Positions 51,990-63,690 of a stretch of DNA of 64,000 nt are shown piece after piece (positions within the stretch are counted from its first letter, which is position 1; each line of letters begins with the position of its first letter). Both the position numbers and the translations under genes were made by a program. The DNA comes from Argyresthia goedartella (taxonomy: Eukaryota; Arthropoda; Insecta; Lepidoptera; Argyresthiidae). The DNA lies in contig OX463808.1 in NCBI GenBank assembly GCA_949825045.1, positions 32,363,674 to 32,427,673 on the forward strand. The letters run 5' to 3'. The notes under the pieces were generated by a model that was not told the DNA's origin, ran no database searches, and saw nothing but the letters and a program-made list of their open reading frames with translations.

Positions 51990-53799
51990 TGTTTTAATAT
52001 TTTAATTTGCTCTCGATTTTTTATTTTTTTTAAACATTGATTTTGATTTTAGCTCTCGAAGTGGTGGTATATTATTCCAACTTTTAATGGCAAGATATCT
52101 AAAGCTACCACGAAATGCCGCAGTCCTGTGGCGGGGGACGGACAGAATGCTGGAGGTGGTTCTATTTGTGTGGTAGCGCGAGGTTCTACAGGTCAAATTC
52201 TCAGATAGGTATTCAGGTTTACTAGTGTTAATAATACCGAACAAAAGCATAGAAAAATATAGGTAAGTCAAGTCTTGCCTTTATTTTCAGCATGTCAGGA
52301 CTGTTGAAATACGGTGTGTCATGTGTACGTGGAGGGATATCAAAGTAGTATCGAGCGCAGGCATTTTGTACCCGTTGAATCAACCTCTCAGTTCGTTTGA
52401 ACAAACATGGTCCATACACCAACAGGCCATAGTTAATTTTGGAGAGCACCAGAGACTCACACAGCCTAACTCGCATATCGACACTCAGAAATCTTCTTAT
52501 CTTGTACATAACTTTGAGCCGATAGAAACAGCTTCTTACCACTTCTACTACGTGTTTTTCAAACCGTAGTTCACTGTCCATTAGCAAGCCCAGGTTTTCA
52601 ACGTGTCAGCGAGGTAGAAACCTCGCTGACACGTTGCAGGGGTATTCCTGAGATTGTGATTTCAGGATCAAAGTCAGTTAGGGATTTCACTTGTTGTTTT
52701 GAGCCAAGAATTAGATATTTTGACTTAGAGGAGTTCAAAATCAAAGTATTGTTGGCAAGCCAGAGGGATACGCTTGCGAGATCCATATTTATATGTCTGA
52801 CAGCCTCCTCGATGTTATCATTATTCGAGTCTATTTATAACTGGAGGTCATCAGCATACAAATGTTACTTACTGTGCTTGATACAACCTATAATATCCCC
52901 AATAAACAAAATAAACAGTAGCGGGCCCAAGATTGAGCCCTGACGGACGCCTCTGCTCGATGGAACGCTTTTAGATGAATATCTTGATCCATCTTTTTTA
53001 TTAATAATAACCTGTTGGTAAAGATTGCTTAAATAACTTTCAATCCACTTAATTGAATTACTATCAAATCCGTAGAAGTTTAGTTTAGAGAGCATTATGG
53101 TTACATTAATAGAATCAAATGCACGTGAAAAATCAAATAGAGCCAGGAAAGTTCCACTGCCTTTGTCTTAGGAAGCAAAAATATTATCTACAACATCAAG
53201 TAGGGCTGTAACCGTGCTTTGCCCCCCTCTGAAACCAGACTGTAGCTTGGATAGAATATTGTTACTGCTATTGAGTGTTGTTACAGAAATAATGAGATCT
53301 GATTATATACTACTCTCTCTAATATTTTGGACAAATAAGGAAATATACTTATAGGCCTTAGGTCCTTCACGGTTTGTGGATCATTACTTTTGGGAGTTGG
53401 TCGTATAAGCGACGTTTTCCAGATTTTTGGAAATGTGGAGGTAGTTATCGATTTACTAACTATTGCTGTTATAGGCCTTAGGGTTGTAGGGAGTGTCAAC
53501 AGTATCATACTCATATTAATTCCGTCAATACCACAGCCGTTTGATGGGATGTTTAGTATAATTTTGCCGACATCACTTTTTTTGACTGGGTGCAACTGAA
53601 ACTTAGCACTATCATAGCTATGATATTCGAAGTAAGAAAGCTTTGATATTTGAACAATATCATCTCCGGGTATATTAAGGAAGTGGTGAATCATTTCGTT
53701 TGGGCCGCTAAAGTGTTCAGGCAGTTCATTATACACCTTGGATAAAACTGTATTCTTGAGATTCTGCCATAGTTTCTTTGGGTTGGAGACGTAAATATA
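51990..53799 (-). pseudogene. LINE-E reverse transcriptase
   Basis: 'KSSDVGKIILNIPSNGCGID'-type start at 53,600, 'LIRPTPKSNDPQTVKDLRPI', 'SILPYLSKILERVVYN'-like 'FPYLSKILERVVYNQISL', 'SYLSNLYQQVIINKKDGS', 'RGVRQGSILGPLLFILFIGD', and YADD encoded at 52,843-52,858. The end reads 'YLAIKSWNNIPPLRELK' (52,050). Frame breaks at about 53,280, 52,860, 52,590 (a palindromic insert) and 52,250. Confidence 0.87.
52599..52636. repeat. perfect 17-bp inverted repeat interrupting the RT
   Basis: CAACGTGTCAGCGAGGT at 52,599-52,615 and its exact complement at 52,620-52,636 around AGAA. The LINE-E frame changes here, so the second arm seems to be a template-switch (snap-back) copy of the first. Confidence 0.85.
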
Positions 53800-55098
53800 T
53801 CAGGTCATAAGTTCTGTCACACAATATAAACTTTTGAATTTAGAACGCTGGCCACAAAAAAGTTTATTGAATTCGAATTTCGAATTTTTCATGAAAATAT
53901 AAATGTGTACTTTTTAGAATTTTCCTCATTTTTAAATATGGAGTGGACACTTAAAGAAGACCGTGTCGCAGTTATTGCGTTGCATCGTTGCGGTTACGCG
54001 CCAATTCAGATTTTCGACTTACTGAAAAATTTGAATATAACCAAAAGATTCGTTTATCATACCATAAAACGATACAATGAAGACTCTAGTGTAGATGACA
54101 GGTCAAGAAGTGGTCGCCCTCGCTCTGTTAGGACTCCAGCAGTGATAAAAGCTGTGAAGGCGCGAATTCAAAGAAATCCCATACGTAAGCAGAAACTGTT
54201 GGCCCTTCAGATGGGGTTTAGCAGGACCACGGTGAAAAGGGTGTTAAATGAAGACTTAGGGCTTAGGGCATATCGAAGAAAAACAGGACATCGTTTGGAC
54301 GCTCGTTAAATGGACCTGAGACTGAAGAGATGCCGCGCTTTGTTGAAGCGATACGCGGGAAAAAAGCATCGGGAAATTCTTTTTTCGGATGAGAAAATTT
54401 TCACCGTGGAAGAGAGCTACAACAAACAAAATGATAAGGTGTACGCACTCAGCAGTAAAGAAGCGAGCAACCGTATTCCGCGAGTCCAACGAGGTCATTT
54501 TCCGTCCTCGCTCATGGTTTGGTTGGGAGTCTCTTATTGGGGCTTAACTGAGGTACATTTTTGTGAGAAAGGCGTAAAAACGAATGCAGTTGTGTATCAA
54601 AATACAGTCCTCAAGAACCTTGTGGAACCTGTTTCTCTTACCATGTTTAATAACAGGCACTGGGTAATACAACAAGATTCTACGCCAGCTCATAGAGCGA
54701 AAAGCACATAAGACTGGCTGGCGGCGCGTGAAATAGACTTCATCCGGCACGAAGACTGGCCCTCCTCCAGTCCAGATTTGAGTCCATTAGATTACAAGAT
54801 ATGGCAACACTTGGAGGAAAAGGCCTGCTCAAAGCCTCATCCTGATTTGAAGTCACTCAAGGCATCCTTGATTAAGGCAGCCGCCGATATTGACATGGAC
54901 CTCGTTCGTGCTGCGATAGACGACTAGCCGCGCAGAATAAAGGCCTGTATTCAAAATCGCGGGGGTCATTTTGAATAAACTTTATTACCATTAGCATCTA
55001 TGTTTTATTAAGTTCATTTTGCTATATAAATGTTTACATAAATAATAAACATGTCTAAATTATTTCATATTGCACATGTGACAGAACTTATGACCTGA
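53800..55098 (+). mobile_element. maT-type mariner (DD37D), inserted in LINE-E
   Basis: Perfect 22-bp terminal inverted repeats (TCAGGTCATAAGTTC... at 53,800-53,821; complement at 55,077-55,098) with TA next to both ends (directly at the left, one base away at the right). Total 1.3 kb, containing one transposase gene. Confidence 0.93.
53938..54927 (+). pseudogene. maT (DD37D) mariner transposase with two in-frame stops
   Basis: 329 codons in one frame from AUG 53,938, with TAA at 54,307 and TAA at 54,709. The N-terminal half has two helix-turn-helix regions ('VAVIALHRCGYAPIQIFDLL', 'RSGRPRSVRTPAVIKAVKAR'). The catalytic core shows 'ILFSDEKIFTVEE' (D1), 'WVIQQDSTPAHRAKS' (D2) and 'SSSPDLSPLDYKIW' (D3), with 37 residues between D2 and D3. 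That spacing and sequence fit the maT family. Stops make it inactive; there are no frameshifts. Confidence 0.93.
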
Positions 55099-55450
55099 CT
55101 ATGTATATTTTGTTCAGTGTGCCTTTTTTTCAGCATAATTACTCACGTTAACAAGGCTTTTAAGTTATTTGTACTATTTCTTATGCTCTTGTAGTTGGGA
55201 TTCTTTGTAATTGTCGTGTGCCCTGTCACGGAGTCGCATCATGTACCTAAAATTACTGGTGAGCCATGGCTTTGACACCTCCCTGATTGTTATTTTATGT
55301 TCTGGGGCATGCTTCTCATAAATCTCAAGATGTGTCTACTGAAAGTTGATATAATGAGGTCCACACTGTCGCAAAGTAGAATTGCATCCCAGTCAATATT
55401 TTGTAGATCGGTTTCGAACGTTTTCATGTCAATGTTTTTAATTGACCTAC
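55099..55450 (-). pseudogene. LINE-E EN-RT linker segment
   Basis: Minus-strand reading 'NIDMKTFETDLQNIDWDAIL' and 'IREVSKPWLTSNFRYMMRLR' is the linker between endonuclease and RT; it is bounded by the mariner at 55,098 and the solo LTR at 55,451. Confidence 0.82.
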
Positions 55451-56015
55451 TGTTTAATATTTATGCTTCGGAAGCACCGGTTTTTTGTTGCGCGGATCGA
55501 CCGCGAGTAATCGGGACATCACTAAGTGAAAACGGACCGCAGCTGTCACTCGTATCGAAACGAGAGTAGAAATTAGAGGTTATCTTTTCTCGTCGGGAGA
55601 ACAAACATGTCTGCTCAGGCATCGGGCCATTAGATTGTAATTCGGTGTAACAATCGTCTCACACAGGCGTCGGGCCTGGTCGGAGTGTTAATCATCTACA
55701 TCGTCGGGAAATAAGTAGATTCACGTCAGCGGTAAAGTGATCCGTGTTGATTGGACATCGTCGTATCGGTCGGCGACTCCACGTTTCGGCCGGCAGCACG
55801 TCGGCGACAGCGTCGGGCAGCGACAGTGAGGTTCGGTTCCTCTCCTATCCCAAAACTGTCTCCTATCCCGCATTCCTGTCTCGAATCGAGCTTTCGATCT
55901 CCGGTCTGCGACGACAAGGTCAGTAACAATCATTCAACTCACTTTTCTCTCACGTGCTGGCAAAAGCCCACCCCCTCAGGATTCCACGCCGTTCGGTAGG
56001 CGTGGAAATTAAACA
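55451..56015 (+). repeat. solo LTR of a BEL/Pao-like family
   Basis: 565 bases, TGTTTAATATTTATGC to AATTAAACA, flanked by the 5-bp duplication CCTAC (55,446-55,450 and 56,016-56,020). Related to, but clearly divergent from, the LTRs of the BEL element next to it, and in opposite orientation. Formed by recombination between two LTRs of an earlier element. Confidence 0.92.
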
Positions 56016-56165
56016 CCTACACATAATACTACGGACAGCAAACTTGTCTTTTTTATTTTAAATTCTACTGTTATCATTGCGTGATTACCAAGATCTGGGA
56101 TGTGATCAACAGACACAGATAGAACACAACATCCGTACATACTACGTCTATTAAAGTAGCACTGT
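56016..56165 (-). pseudogene. LINE-E endonuclease C-terminal segment
   Basis: Minus-strand reading 'TLIDVVCTDVV' and 'VDHIPDLGNHAMITVEF' is the end of the AP-endonuclease domain (Asp-His). It lies between solo LTR and BEL element. Confidence 0.82.
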
Positions 56166-56684
56166 TATTAAATTCCACGCCTTAACCGAAAGGGGGTGGA
56201 ATCTTGGTAGGGTTGTTTTTCATTGGAATGTCACAAAGCAGTACTGACCTTGACGCCGTGGACCGGCATTCGAAAGCTCAATTCGAGGCGGGAGTACGGG
56301 ATGAGGAACACGAGGGTTGGGGGTGATGGTAGTCGAATCTTACTCTCGTAGCAGCCCGCTGCTGTCGTGATTCTGCCGACTACATGGGTCGCTATCCGAA
56401 CGCGACGAATTGGTGACCGAACCACTTCAACCTTTCAGAGCACGAAGCACTCACTCCGATGACGTGAAATCTACTTATTTCCCGACGATTGTTCCGTGGT
56501 TATTACAATTAACATTCCGACTAGGCCCCGATACCTGTGGTAGACATTTTACCATGTGCAAAAGTGCCAGCTAGCTAGTCATTTTTTTTCTATACAAGTG
56601 ATAGCTAGCTAGTGATGTCCCGATCACTCGCGGTCGATCCGTGCAACAAAAAACCGGTGCGTTCCGAAGCATAAATATTAAACA
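56166..56684 (-). repeat. BEL element 3' LTR
   Basis: Minus-strand TGTTTAATATTT... to ...GGAATTTAATA; the last two bases (TA) differ from the canonical CA seen in the other LTR. Confidence 0.93.
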
Positions 56685-56715
56685 GTCACCCGCCCGGACA
56701 GGCCCTAACCTGTCC

Positions 56716-59700
56716 CTAATCAATAGGAAGGCGAGAAAATGTTGCGAACGCTCTCTTGAGGACCGAGTCCCCCACCTTGACTTCTGCTGATCGAGGCGTG
56801 CCATCCCGACCCGTGTACAAATTGACGATCCGTCCTCATCTCCATCTCAATGATGGCAGGTTCGCATCCTTAATCAGCACCAAATCACCGACTTGAGGGG
56901 GGCTCGTCCGGTCAGTCCACTTAAGGCGCTGCTGCAAGATGTGCAAGTACTCAAGGGACCACCGTTTCCAAAAATCTTGAACCATCTGCTGCAACATCTG
57001 CCACCTAGTTAACCGACTTAACTTAACATCACCGAATGGGTATTCTGGCAGGGCGTTAAGGGGCTGACCTATCAGGAAGTGACCCGGCGTCAACGCTTCC
57101 AAATCATTTGGATTCGAACGGAGCGGGCACAACGGAGACGAGTTCAGTGTCATTTCAATTTTACAGAACAGCGTCACAAGCTCTTCAAAGCGTAGAGAGG
57201 TCTCACCGATGATCCTCGTCAGGTGCGACTTAGCCGATTTAAACGCAGCCTCAAAAATTCCTCCCCAATGGGGACATCCCGGCGGACTGAAAACCCATTC
57301 AATCCCTCGTCGGGAGCAAGCCGTACCGATGGCATCCTGGTTACCGTTCAGGAAATGAGTGACCTCCTGCAGATATCGCCTGGCTCCGACAAAATTTGTG
57401 CCGTTGTCCGAACGGATTAATGACGGGAGGCCCCTTCGTGAGACGAACCGATCCAGACATGCGATAAATGCCTCCGTAGTGAGGTCACTGACCACCTCCA
57501 AGTGGACTGCCTTCGTGGCCAAGCACACGAAGACGCACAGGTATGCCTTCACTAATCTGGCGTTCCGTAGCTGTGAAGACTTGACCATGAATGGTCCCGC
57601 AAAATCCGTTCCAACACCCGCAAAGGGCCGGATTTCGTTAACCCTATCCGAGGGCAAATCGCCCATCTGGGGCTGCATCGTGGCCGCCTTGGCCCGATAA
57701 CAAGGCAGGCACCGAAATACGATGCTACGCACTAAGCGTCTTCCCGATAGAATCCAGAAATCGCGCTGGAGAAACGCCATCAAGGCGTGGCATCCGACAT
57801 TCCCATTCCGAATGTGTCGATCCTGTATCAACAGTTTGACCAACTTCCCTTTCCTAGGGAGTAACAACGGGTGGCGAGCCGCATAAGGCAGGTTGGCATT
57901 CCGCAGCCGACCTCCTACCCTCAGCAATCCTTGAGGGTCAATAAACGGGTTGAGCCGAGCCACAGCTCCCTTCAATTGGACGCGTCCGCGTCTCAGAATG
58001 TCCAATTCGGACTTAAAGTGCACCGTCTGCACGTTCCGTACCAATGCGAACAACGCATGGTTCCGTTCCCGTGGTGTCAGGACCTGTGTCCGCACTCGTT
58101 GCGCCTCAGAATTCCGACAATTCCGCGCAAATCGGCAGATCCAGGCGGTCACATTGACCAGCTTGTCGAGCGAGCTGTACCGTTCCAGCAGGCTGAACTC
58201 CTCTTCCGGCTCTGGTTGCGTCGTACAGACACCGACTGTCAAGGCGCCGTTCGCCGAGGTAACGCGTGGACTCATTGGCCCATCCGATTCGGCTTGAGTC
58301 AACCATTTTGGACCCCACCACAAGGGATGTCCAACTAACTCCGGAGCGTGACACCCACGAGACGCACAGTCTGCTGGGTTCATTTCCCCTGGAACATGTC
58401 TCCAGATTAAGGGAACCTCCGAATTCAAAATCTGCGAAACCCGATTCGCCACAAAAATCTCCAGCTTGTGAACTGAAGCCTTCAGCCAGTATAACACAAT
58501 CTGGCTGTCCGTCCAAGCGTAGACTGTATCTTCTAACGTTATTAACCCACGAAGAACCGTCATCGTGTGGTTGACCAGACGAGTCAGGAGAGCCGCTCCT
58601 GAAAGCTCCAATTTGGGAATGGTCAGGCGATTGCGCAACGGCGCAATCTTGCTCTTGGCCACGACCAACCGCACATCAACCTCCCCCGAGGAGTCGACCA
58701 TACGCAGATACACCGCAGCTCCGTAGCCCTTCTCCGAGGCATCGCAAAACCCATGCAGGGTGGCGGTGTATCGTTTGGTGGGGACCAACCTCCGTGGCAG
58801 TGAAATCCGATTGATGCCAGGGAGGGTCGAAAAGAACGATTCCCACTCGGAGCTCAATGACCCGCCGATCGGGTAGTCCCATTTCAGCTCAGCAGACCAC
58901 AATTGCTGCATAAAACACTTGAGCTGAAATGTTACCGGGGTGATCCACCCGTTTGGATCAAATGTCCCAGCCACCGTTGAAAGGACGTTCCGTTTCGTCC
59001 AGACCTTCGGGGAGTCCAACTCGACCCGATACGAAAACATGTCTGACACCGGCTGGTACTGGACGCCTAATACCGACAACATATTCAGATTTTCCAGATT
59101 TTCAAAATTGTGGGGATCCTGCTGGTAGTCATCCGGAAGACCAGACAGTAACTCTGTAGAGTTCGACATCCATTTCCGGAGCTCGTAACCTCCACCCCGT
59201 AAGAGCTCAACTAGCTCGTCCCGTCGAGCGAGCGCCTCCTCTACGGAATCTGCACTGGTACAGATATCGTCCACGTAGAGATCCTTCTCCAGGATCGCTG
59301 CTCCTCTAGGGAAATTTAACCGTTCTCGATCCGCTAACTCCCGCAGGGTGCGAATCGCCAAATAAGGACTAGACCGTAGCCCGTACGTGTTGGTGTTCAG
59401 CTCGTACACCCTGATGGGCTGATCTGGGCTCTCTCGCCACAGTATCAGCTGATACCGTCTATCGTCAGGGTGAATGACCGTCTGTCTAAACATCATCCGG
59501 ATGTCAGCTACAAACACAACATTGTGTCGACGGAACCGTGTGATAACATCCGCGATGTCATGGTTCAACTTCGGCTCTGAATGCAAACACTGGTTCAGGT
59601 TCATGCCGTTAGATGTTGATGCCGATCCATCAAACACTACCCGTATTTTGCCCTCCGGGGTCCTCAAGACCGCGTGATGAGGCAGGAAGCAGTGGTCTTC

Positions 59701-60400
59701 ACGCTTCCAGTCGATACCCGAAGCCGACATGTGGCCGAGCGACTCGTATTCCCGCATGAAGTCGACGTACTTCTGCCGGAAAATCCCGTCACGCTTCATG
59801 CGTCGTTCCATCGACAGAAGCCGCGTCTCGGCTGCATGGTGTGAACTGCCCAGCGGCGGGCGATCACTCCGGAATGGAAGACGTGTGAGAAATCGACCTG
59901 ACCGAAGGCGACCAGTATTGTTCCGATAAAACTGTTCACACTCTTCTTCAACCGGGTCCAACCGGCGGACCGTAGGTGGTTCCTCCACCTCCCAAAACTT
60001 ATGTATCACCTCCGAGAGTACAGAACCGATTAAGGGACTACTAGTCGCTAGGCGTGGGGCAGCCGGCATGACCGGACCCATTACCGCATGGCCCAGTCTG
60101 GTGTTGACCGAAACCAGACCAGTCGCCTGCAACACGTGGACACCTGGCCTTAACAGGTATCCCAAGGCATCAACACCCAATATAATAAATATGTATATAT
60201 AATAAAATGTCTACTGGGCCCGGAATATCAAACTCCGGGTCAGCCAGCGACAACCCAGCGACCAACTGTCGCACCGAGGGCGACAACCGTACGTGAGGGT
60301 GTGAGCCCATCACATTAGGCATGACTAATGCCGTGACCGTCAGCGGGTACCCCAGTCACCCCGTTGGTGACTCCCGTTGCCCGGAGGGGGACTGGGTCCT
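56716..60400 (-). pseudogene. BEL/Pao pol: protease remnant, RT, RNase H, integrase
   Basis: 1114 codons are open from 60,180 to a TGA at 56,836-56,838 (a Trp codon position in relatives); reading resumes to a TAG at 56,716. Upstream (60,180-60,400) a protease tail reads 'TALVMPNVMGSHPH' and 'LADPEFDIPGPVDILL', without the D-S/T-G active site. RT: 'VVFDGSASTSNGMNLNQC', 'VVFVADIRMMFRQTVIH', 'DLYVDDICTSAD' (YVDD). RNase H: 'HGFCDASEKGYGAAVYL', 'YAWTDSQIVLYWL'. Integrase: zinc end near 'RNGNVGCHALMAFL...CLPCYRAKA', 'VGTDFAGPFMV', 'LIRSDNGTNF', 'HWGGIFEAAFKSAK' (DDE). A microsatellite-like insert (TATATATACATA) lies at 60,185-60,205. Confidence 0.92.
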
Positions 60401-60413
60401 GTGGCCGACCAAC

Positions 60414-61664
60414 CTAAGTCCGGCTCTGGTGACCGTCCGAAGGGTCTGACCGATTCAGGCACAACGCTATGTGGTGCTTGCCACCACAGCACTCACACGG
60501 GAATGCACGCGAGAACTCGCTCAGCGTGTGCGGCCCCAAACAACCGAAACACAATCGGTGGCGGAAGACTAACTTCCTGCGGGCAGCTACCCCGAGCGCC
60601 TTAAATTTGGCGCAAATGGTCACGTCATGTCCGGCACTGTCGCAGTGCACACAGCCGTCACCCGACGGCGCGGCATTCAAAACGCCAAATTGTTTCGACC
60701 TCCCACACCCCCGTGGGGGCGGGGGGGGCGGCCCCTCCCGCATCCGCGTGGGTTGGTGCTGCACACTGGCCTCCGTGTCCAGTGTGTGACATCGCCTGCA
60801 TTCACCCTTCAAAAAATCTGTCAATTGGACAAGTGTGGGCAGTTCCGTGCTACTGCTCCCATGCAGCTGTTCAAACCGACTTTGAACAGCTGCAGGCAAC
60901 CGTGACAAAACCATATATAGAATGATATATAACCATTGGTCTACCGGAAGACCAAGGTTCTGAAGGGCCTTAGTGGCCACCAGCACAGGGTTGAGCACCT
61001 GTACTCAGATGTCAACATCCCGGGTTACTCTAGGGATTCTAAACAGCTTCCCCAGTTGCGCATCAACCAACCGCCGTTTGTGTTGGTAGCGGTCAAAAAA
61101 TATGGACCTTGCTATCTTATAATTGCCCGCCGTGACCGTTAGGTGACCGACCAACTCCTTCGGTTCACCCCGCAGAGCCATCAATAGTTGAGCTAACTTG
61201 TAGGCGTTGTCCAGGTCATCCCGACCATGGACCAAACTATCAAACAAATTGATGAAGGCCGGCCACTCATCAATTGCCCCACTGAAGGCCGGAATCTCCA
61301 GGTGTGGCAGCCGTCCAACAACACCCTTCGGGGGTGGGTCTCCGTTACCCTCCCCACGGTCATTCCTTCGCGACCGCTTAATTTTCTCCGCGCGACGCTC
61401 GATGTCACCCAAGCATTCCATCGCTTGGTCAGCATCCGCGCAGAGCTGTTTCACCGTAGCCACCGAAGTTTCATCAGTAAGCCCGAGAGCTTCAGCCTCC
61501 GCAGCCAGCCGACACACCTTCCGGACGCGTGTCTTTGCATCCTCCACACGCTTGAGCAGGATATCATCCATGTCCGGTCGCTCCACATACTGATGAGTAT
61601 GGGCGAGCCATCTCATTTCCTCCCGGACACCATGCCGCAGTACCGTCAAGGGTGAAGGTGCCAT
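60414..61664 (-). pseudogene. BEL/Pao gag with one in-frame TGA
   Basis: 417 codons in one frame from AUG 61,664, with a single TGA at 61,005-61,007. Features: 'LPHLEIPAFSGAIDEWPAF', 'KLAQLLMALRGEPKELVGHL' (Pao capsid), 'LPTLVQLTDFLKGECRR', and Cys/His motifs 'CVHCDSAGHDVTIC' and 'RLCFGCLGPHT...CECCGGKHHIALC'. A stretch of prolines lies at 60,700-60,730. Forms the particle; the stop would halve it unless read through. Confidence 0.88.
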
Positions 61665-62870
61665 GTTGACCGATTGAATGGATTCTGGTCCTATACTTCA
61701 CTACCGAACTAAGTATAGCCAGAGACCAGCACTTGCCCGTCAGCGCTGGGCACAGAAATTAAAACTAAGTTGTCAAAACTGAGGCAACTACTGGAACAAT
61801 TAAATCCTAAAAATATTTAATATGGTCGCCCTGTGGATATACACCTTATAACTATACACTCTAAATCAATTAGAGAATGCCACCATAAAGCACAATAAAA
61901 AATAACACACAAAATTTTATTATAAAAAAAGCTATTTTTAATATAATGTAGGTAGCCGTGAACCTTCTAGAAGTGGCCTTTCCGATATGACCTGCACTTC
62001 TACTGGGGTCAGCAAAATCAGCTTAATACCCCATAACCCCTCACTTGTTTGCCGGTCTCCATAAAACGGTTTTCAAAAACGCGCACTTGCCGCCGGTCTA
62101 CATAGACCGGCTAGAACCTTCAGAACTTGCTGTGTCGCTCGTTGAAGGCTGCACTGTTTCGTGTTTGTGGTGAAAAGTGTTTCGTTTTCGTGATGAAATT
62201 ACAGACATGTACGTTGTGTTTTTTGTAATAATATCGATGATCTAAACTTGTACGGCAAATTTCCCTATTCTCAGATTACATTCTTTGACAAGATCTATAC
62301 TACTGACCGATCTTGGCTTTTTTACATCAGTAGAAAGTAAATTTAATGTATTTTTCAAATATATATTGATTGTTTCTGACAATCTAGTAGTTGTAGTGAT
62401 TTAGAGGCTAGAACCCAGCGCAGGGCGCGCGGCACCCCACCTGCGCAGCGCACGATCTGCGCCAAAGCAAGAGACCTTAAATACGTTTTTGACGCGTAAA
62501 GCAAGGGACGGGTTAAATAGCCTGACCCTGCTCTGTTAACCGAAATAACACTGCAGTACTATAGAACCCGACGTTCTACCGCAAGTAATACAATCTAGTT
62601 ACTTCGCAGAATGACTGTTCAATCCTTTATGCGCACAAACAGTAGTTTCCGACTACAATTTTATAATAATTGTTAACTAAATCGTCAATTATACGTTCAC
62701 TAACCGAAAATGAACCTAAATTGTGGTATACCGACCACAAGACTCACTCACAACAAAGATTGCCGACCAATCTGTGGTACCCTTTCCCACTACAACGCGG
62801 CACAAAAAACAACCCTACAACCGTCCGTGAATCGATTTCCTACTAGGAAACCGCGCCTCTGCTACCAAAA
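61665..62870 (-). other. BEL element 5' leader
   Basis: 1.2 kb between the 5' LTR and gag, no gene seen on either strand. Long but not unusual for Pao elements. Holds a GC-rich patch at 62,410-62,465. I see no recognisable inserted element. Confidence 0.5.
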
Positions 62871-63392
62871 TGTTAAATTCCACGCCTTAACCGAAAGGGG
62901 GTGAAATCTTGGTAGGGTTGTTTTTCATTGGAATGTCACAAATAGTACTTACTGACCTTGACGCCGTGGACCGGCATTCGAAAGCTCAATTCGAGGCGGG
63001 AGTACGGGATGAGGAACACGAGGGTTGGGGGTGATGGGAGTCGAATCTTACTCTCATCGCAGCCCGCCGCTGTCGTGATGCTGCCGACTACATGGGTCGC
63101 TATCCGAACGCGACGAATTGGTGACCGAACCACTTCAACCTTTCACAGCACGAAGCACTCACTCCGATGACGTGAAATCTACTTATTTCCCGACGATTGT
63201 TCCGTGATTATTACAATTAACATTCCGACCAGGCCCCGATACCTGTGGTAGACATTTTACCATGTGCAAAAGTGCCAGCTAGCTAGTCATTTTTTTTCTA
63301 TACAAGTGACAGCTGGCTAGTGATGTCCCGATCACTCGCGGTCGATCCGCGCAACAAAAAACCGGTGCGTTCCGAAGCATAAATATTAAACA
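62871..63392 (-). repeat. BEL element 5' LTR
   Basis: Minus-strand TGTTTAATATTT... to ...GGAATTTAACA. Followed (62,870 downward) by TTTTGGTAGCAGAGGCG, a candidate primer-binding site. Confidence 0.93.
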
Positions 63393-63690
63393 ACTGTTGT
63401 TAGTAAATTGAGTCGGTTTGTCAACAACGTTCAACAGTTTCGTGTATGTTAAAAAATCCTGTAATTTAGATGTCATTTTATTTCCAATGTCAAGCAAATT
63501 TATGTTAAAGTCTCCTAATAATACTATTTTGTCAAAGTGAGAAAAATTAGTTAGCGAATCGGTCAGTGCATCAAAGAAAGTATCAACCCTCATTCATTGT
63601 GGACGGTATGCGGTTCCTACAATAATTCTTACACTGTTTATATTAATGGATAACCACATGCGTTCTACACCAGCGGTAGACTCTGGGTGA
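63393..63690 (-). pseudogene. LINE-E endonuclease, central segment
   Basis: Minus-strand reading 'AGVERMWLSININSVRIIVG' (63,600-63,680), then 'IVLLGDFNINLLDIGNK' (Asp/Asn catalytic) and 'LLNVVDKPTQFT' up to the BEL target duplication. The following residues lie beyond the BEL insertion at 56,016-56,160. Confidence 0.85.

Larger units (their letters stand above)
56166..63392 (-). mobile_element. full-length BEL/Pao LTR retrotransposon
   Basis: Two direct LTRs of 519 and 522 bases, gag and pol between them, and a 5-bp target duplication ACTGT (56,161-56,165 and 63,393-63,397). The LTRs differ at roughly 15 sites by eye, i.e. a fairly young insertion. Coding defects: one stop in gag, one near the end of pol, and loss of the protease active site. 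Confidence 0.95.
51762..63690 (-). mobile_element. LINE-E: LINE split by mariner, solo LTR and BEL element
   Basis: Coding order on the minus strand: endonuclease (63,393-63,690), its last part (56,016-56,165), EN-RT linker (55,099-55,450), RT (51,990-53,799), then 3' UTR and an (ATTT/ATT)n tail (51,762-51,812). The protein reading continues sensibly across each insertion. The 5' end beyond 63,690 is unclear. Confidence 0.88.

Noticed and set aside
55451..56684. One DNA transposon with ~550-bp terminal inverted repeats
   Set aside because: First impression from the inverted similarity, but separate target duplications (CCTAC; ACTGT) and pairing of the right half with 62,871-63,392 show a solo LTR next to a BEL 3' LTR in the opposite orientation.
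57223..61655. Many plus-strand frames across the BEL element
   Set aside because: Antisense shadows of pol and gag, without motifs.
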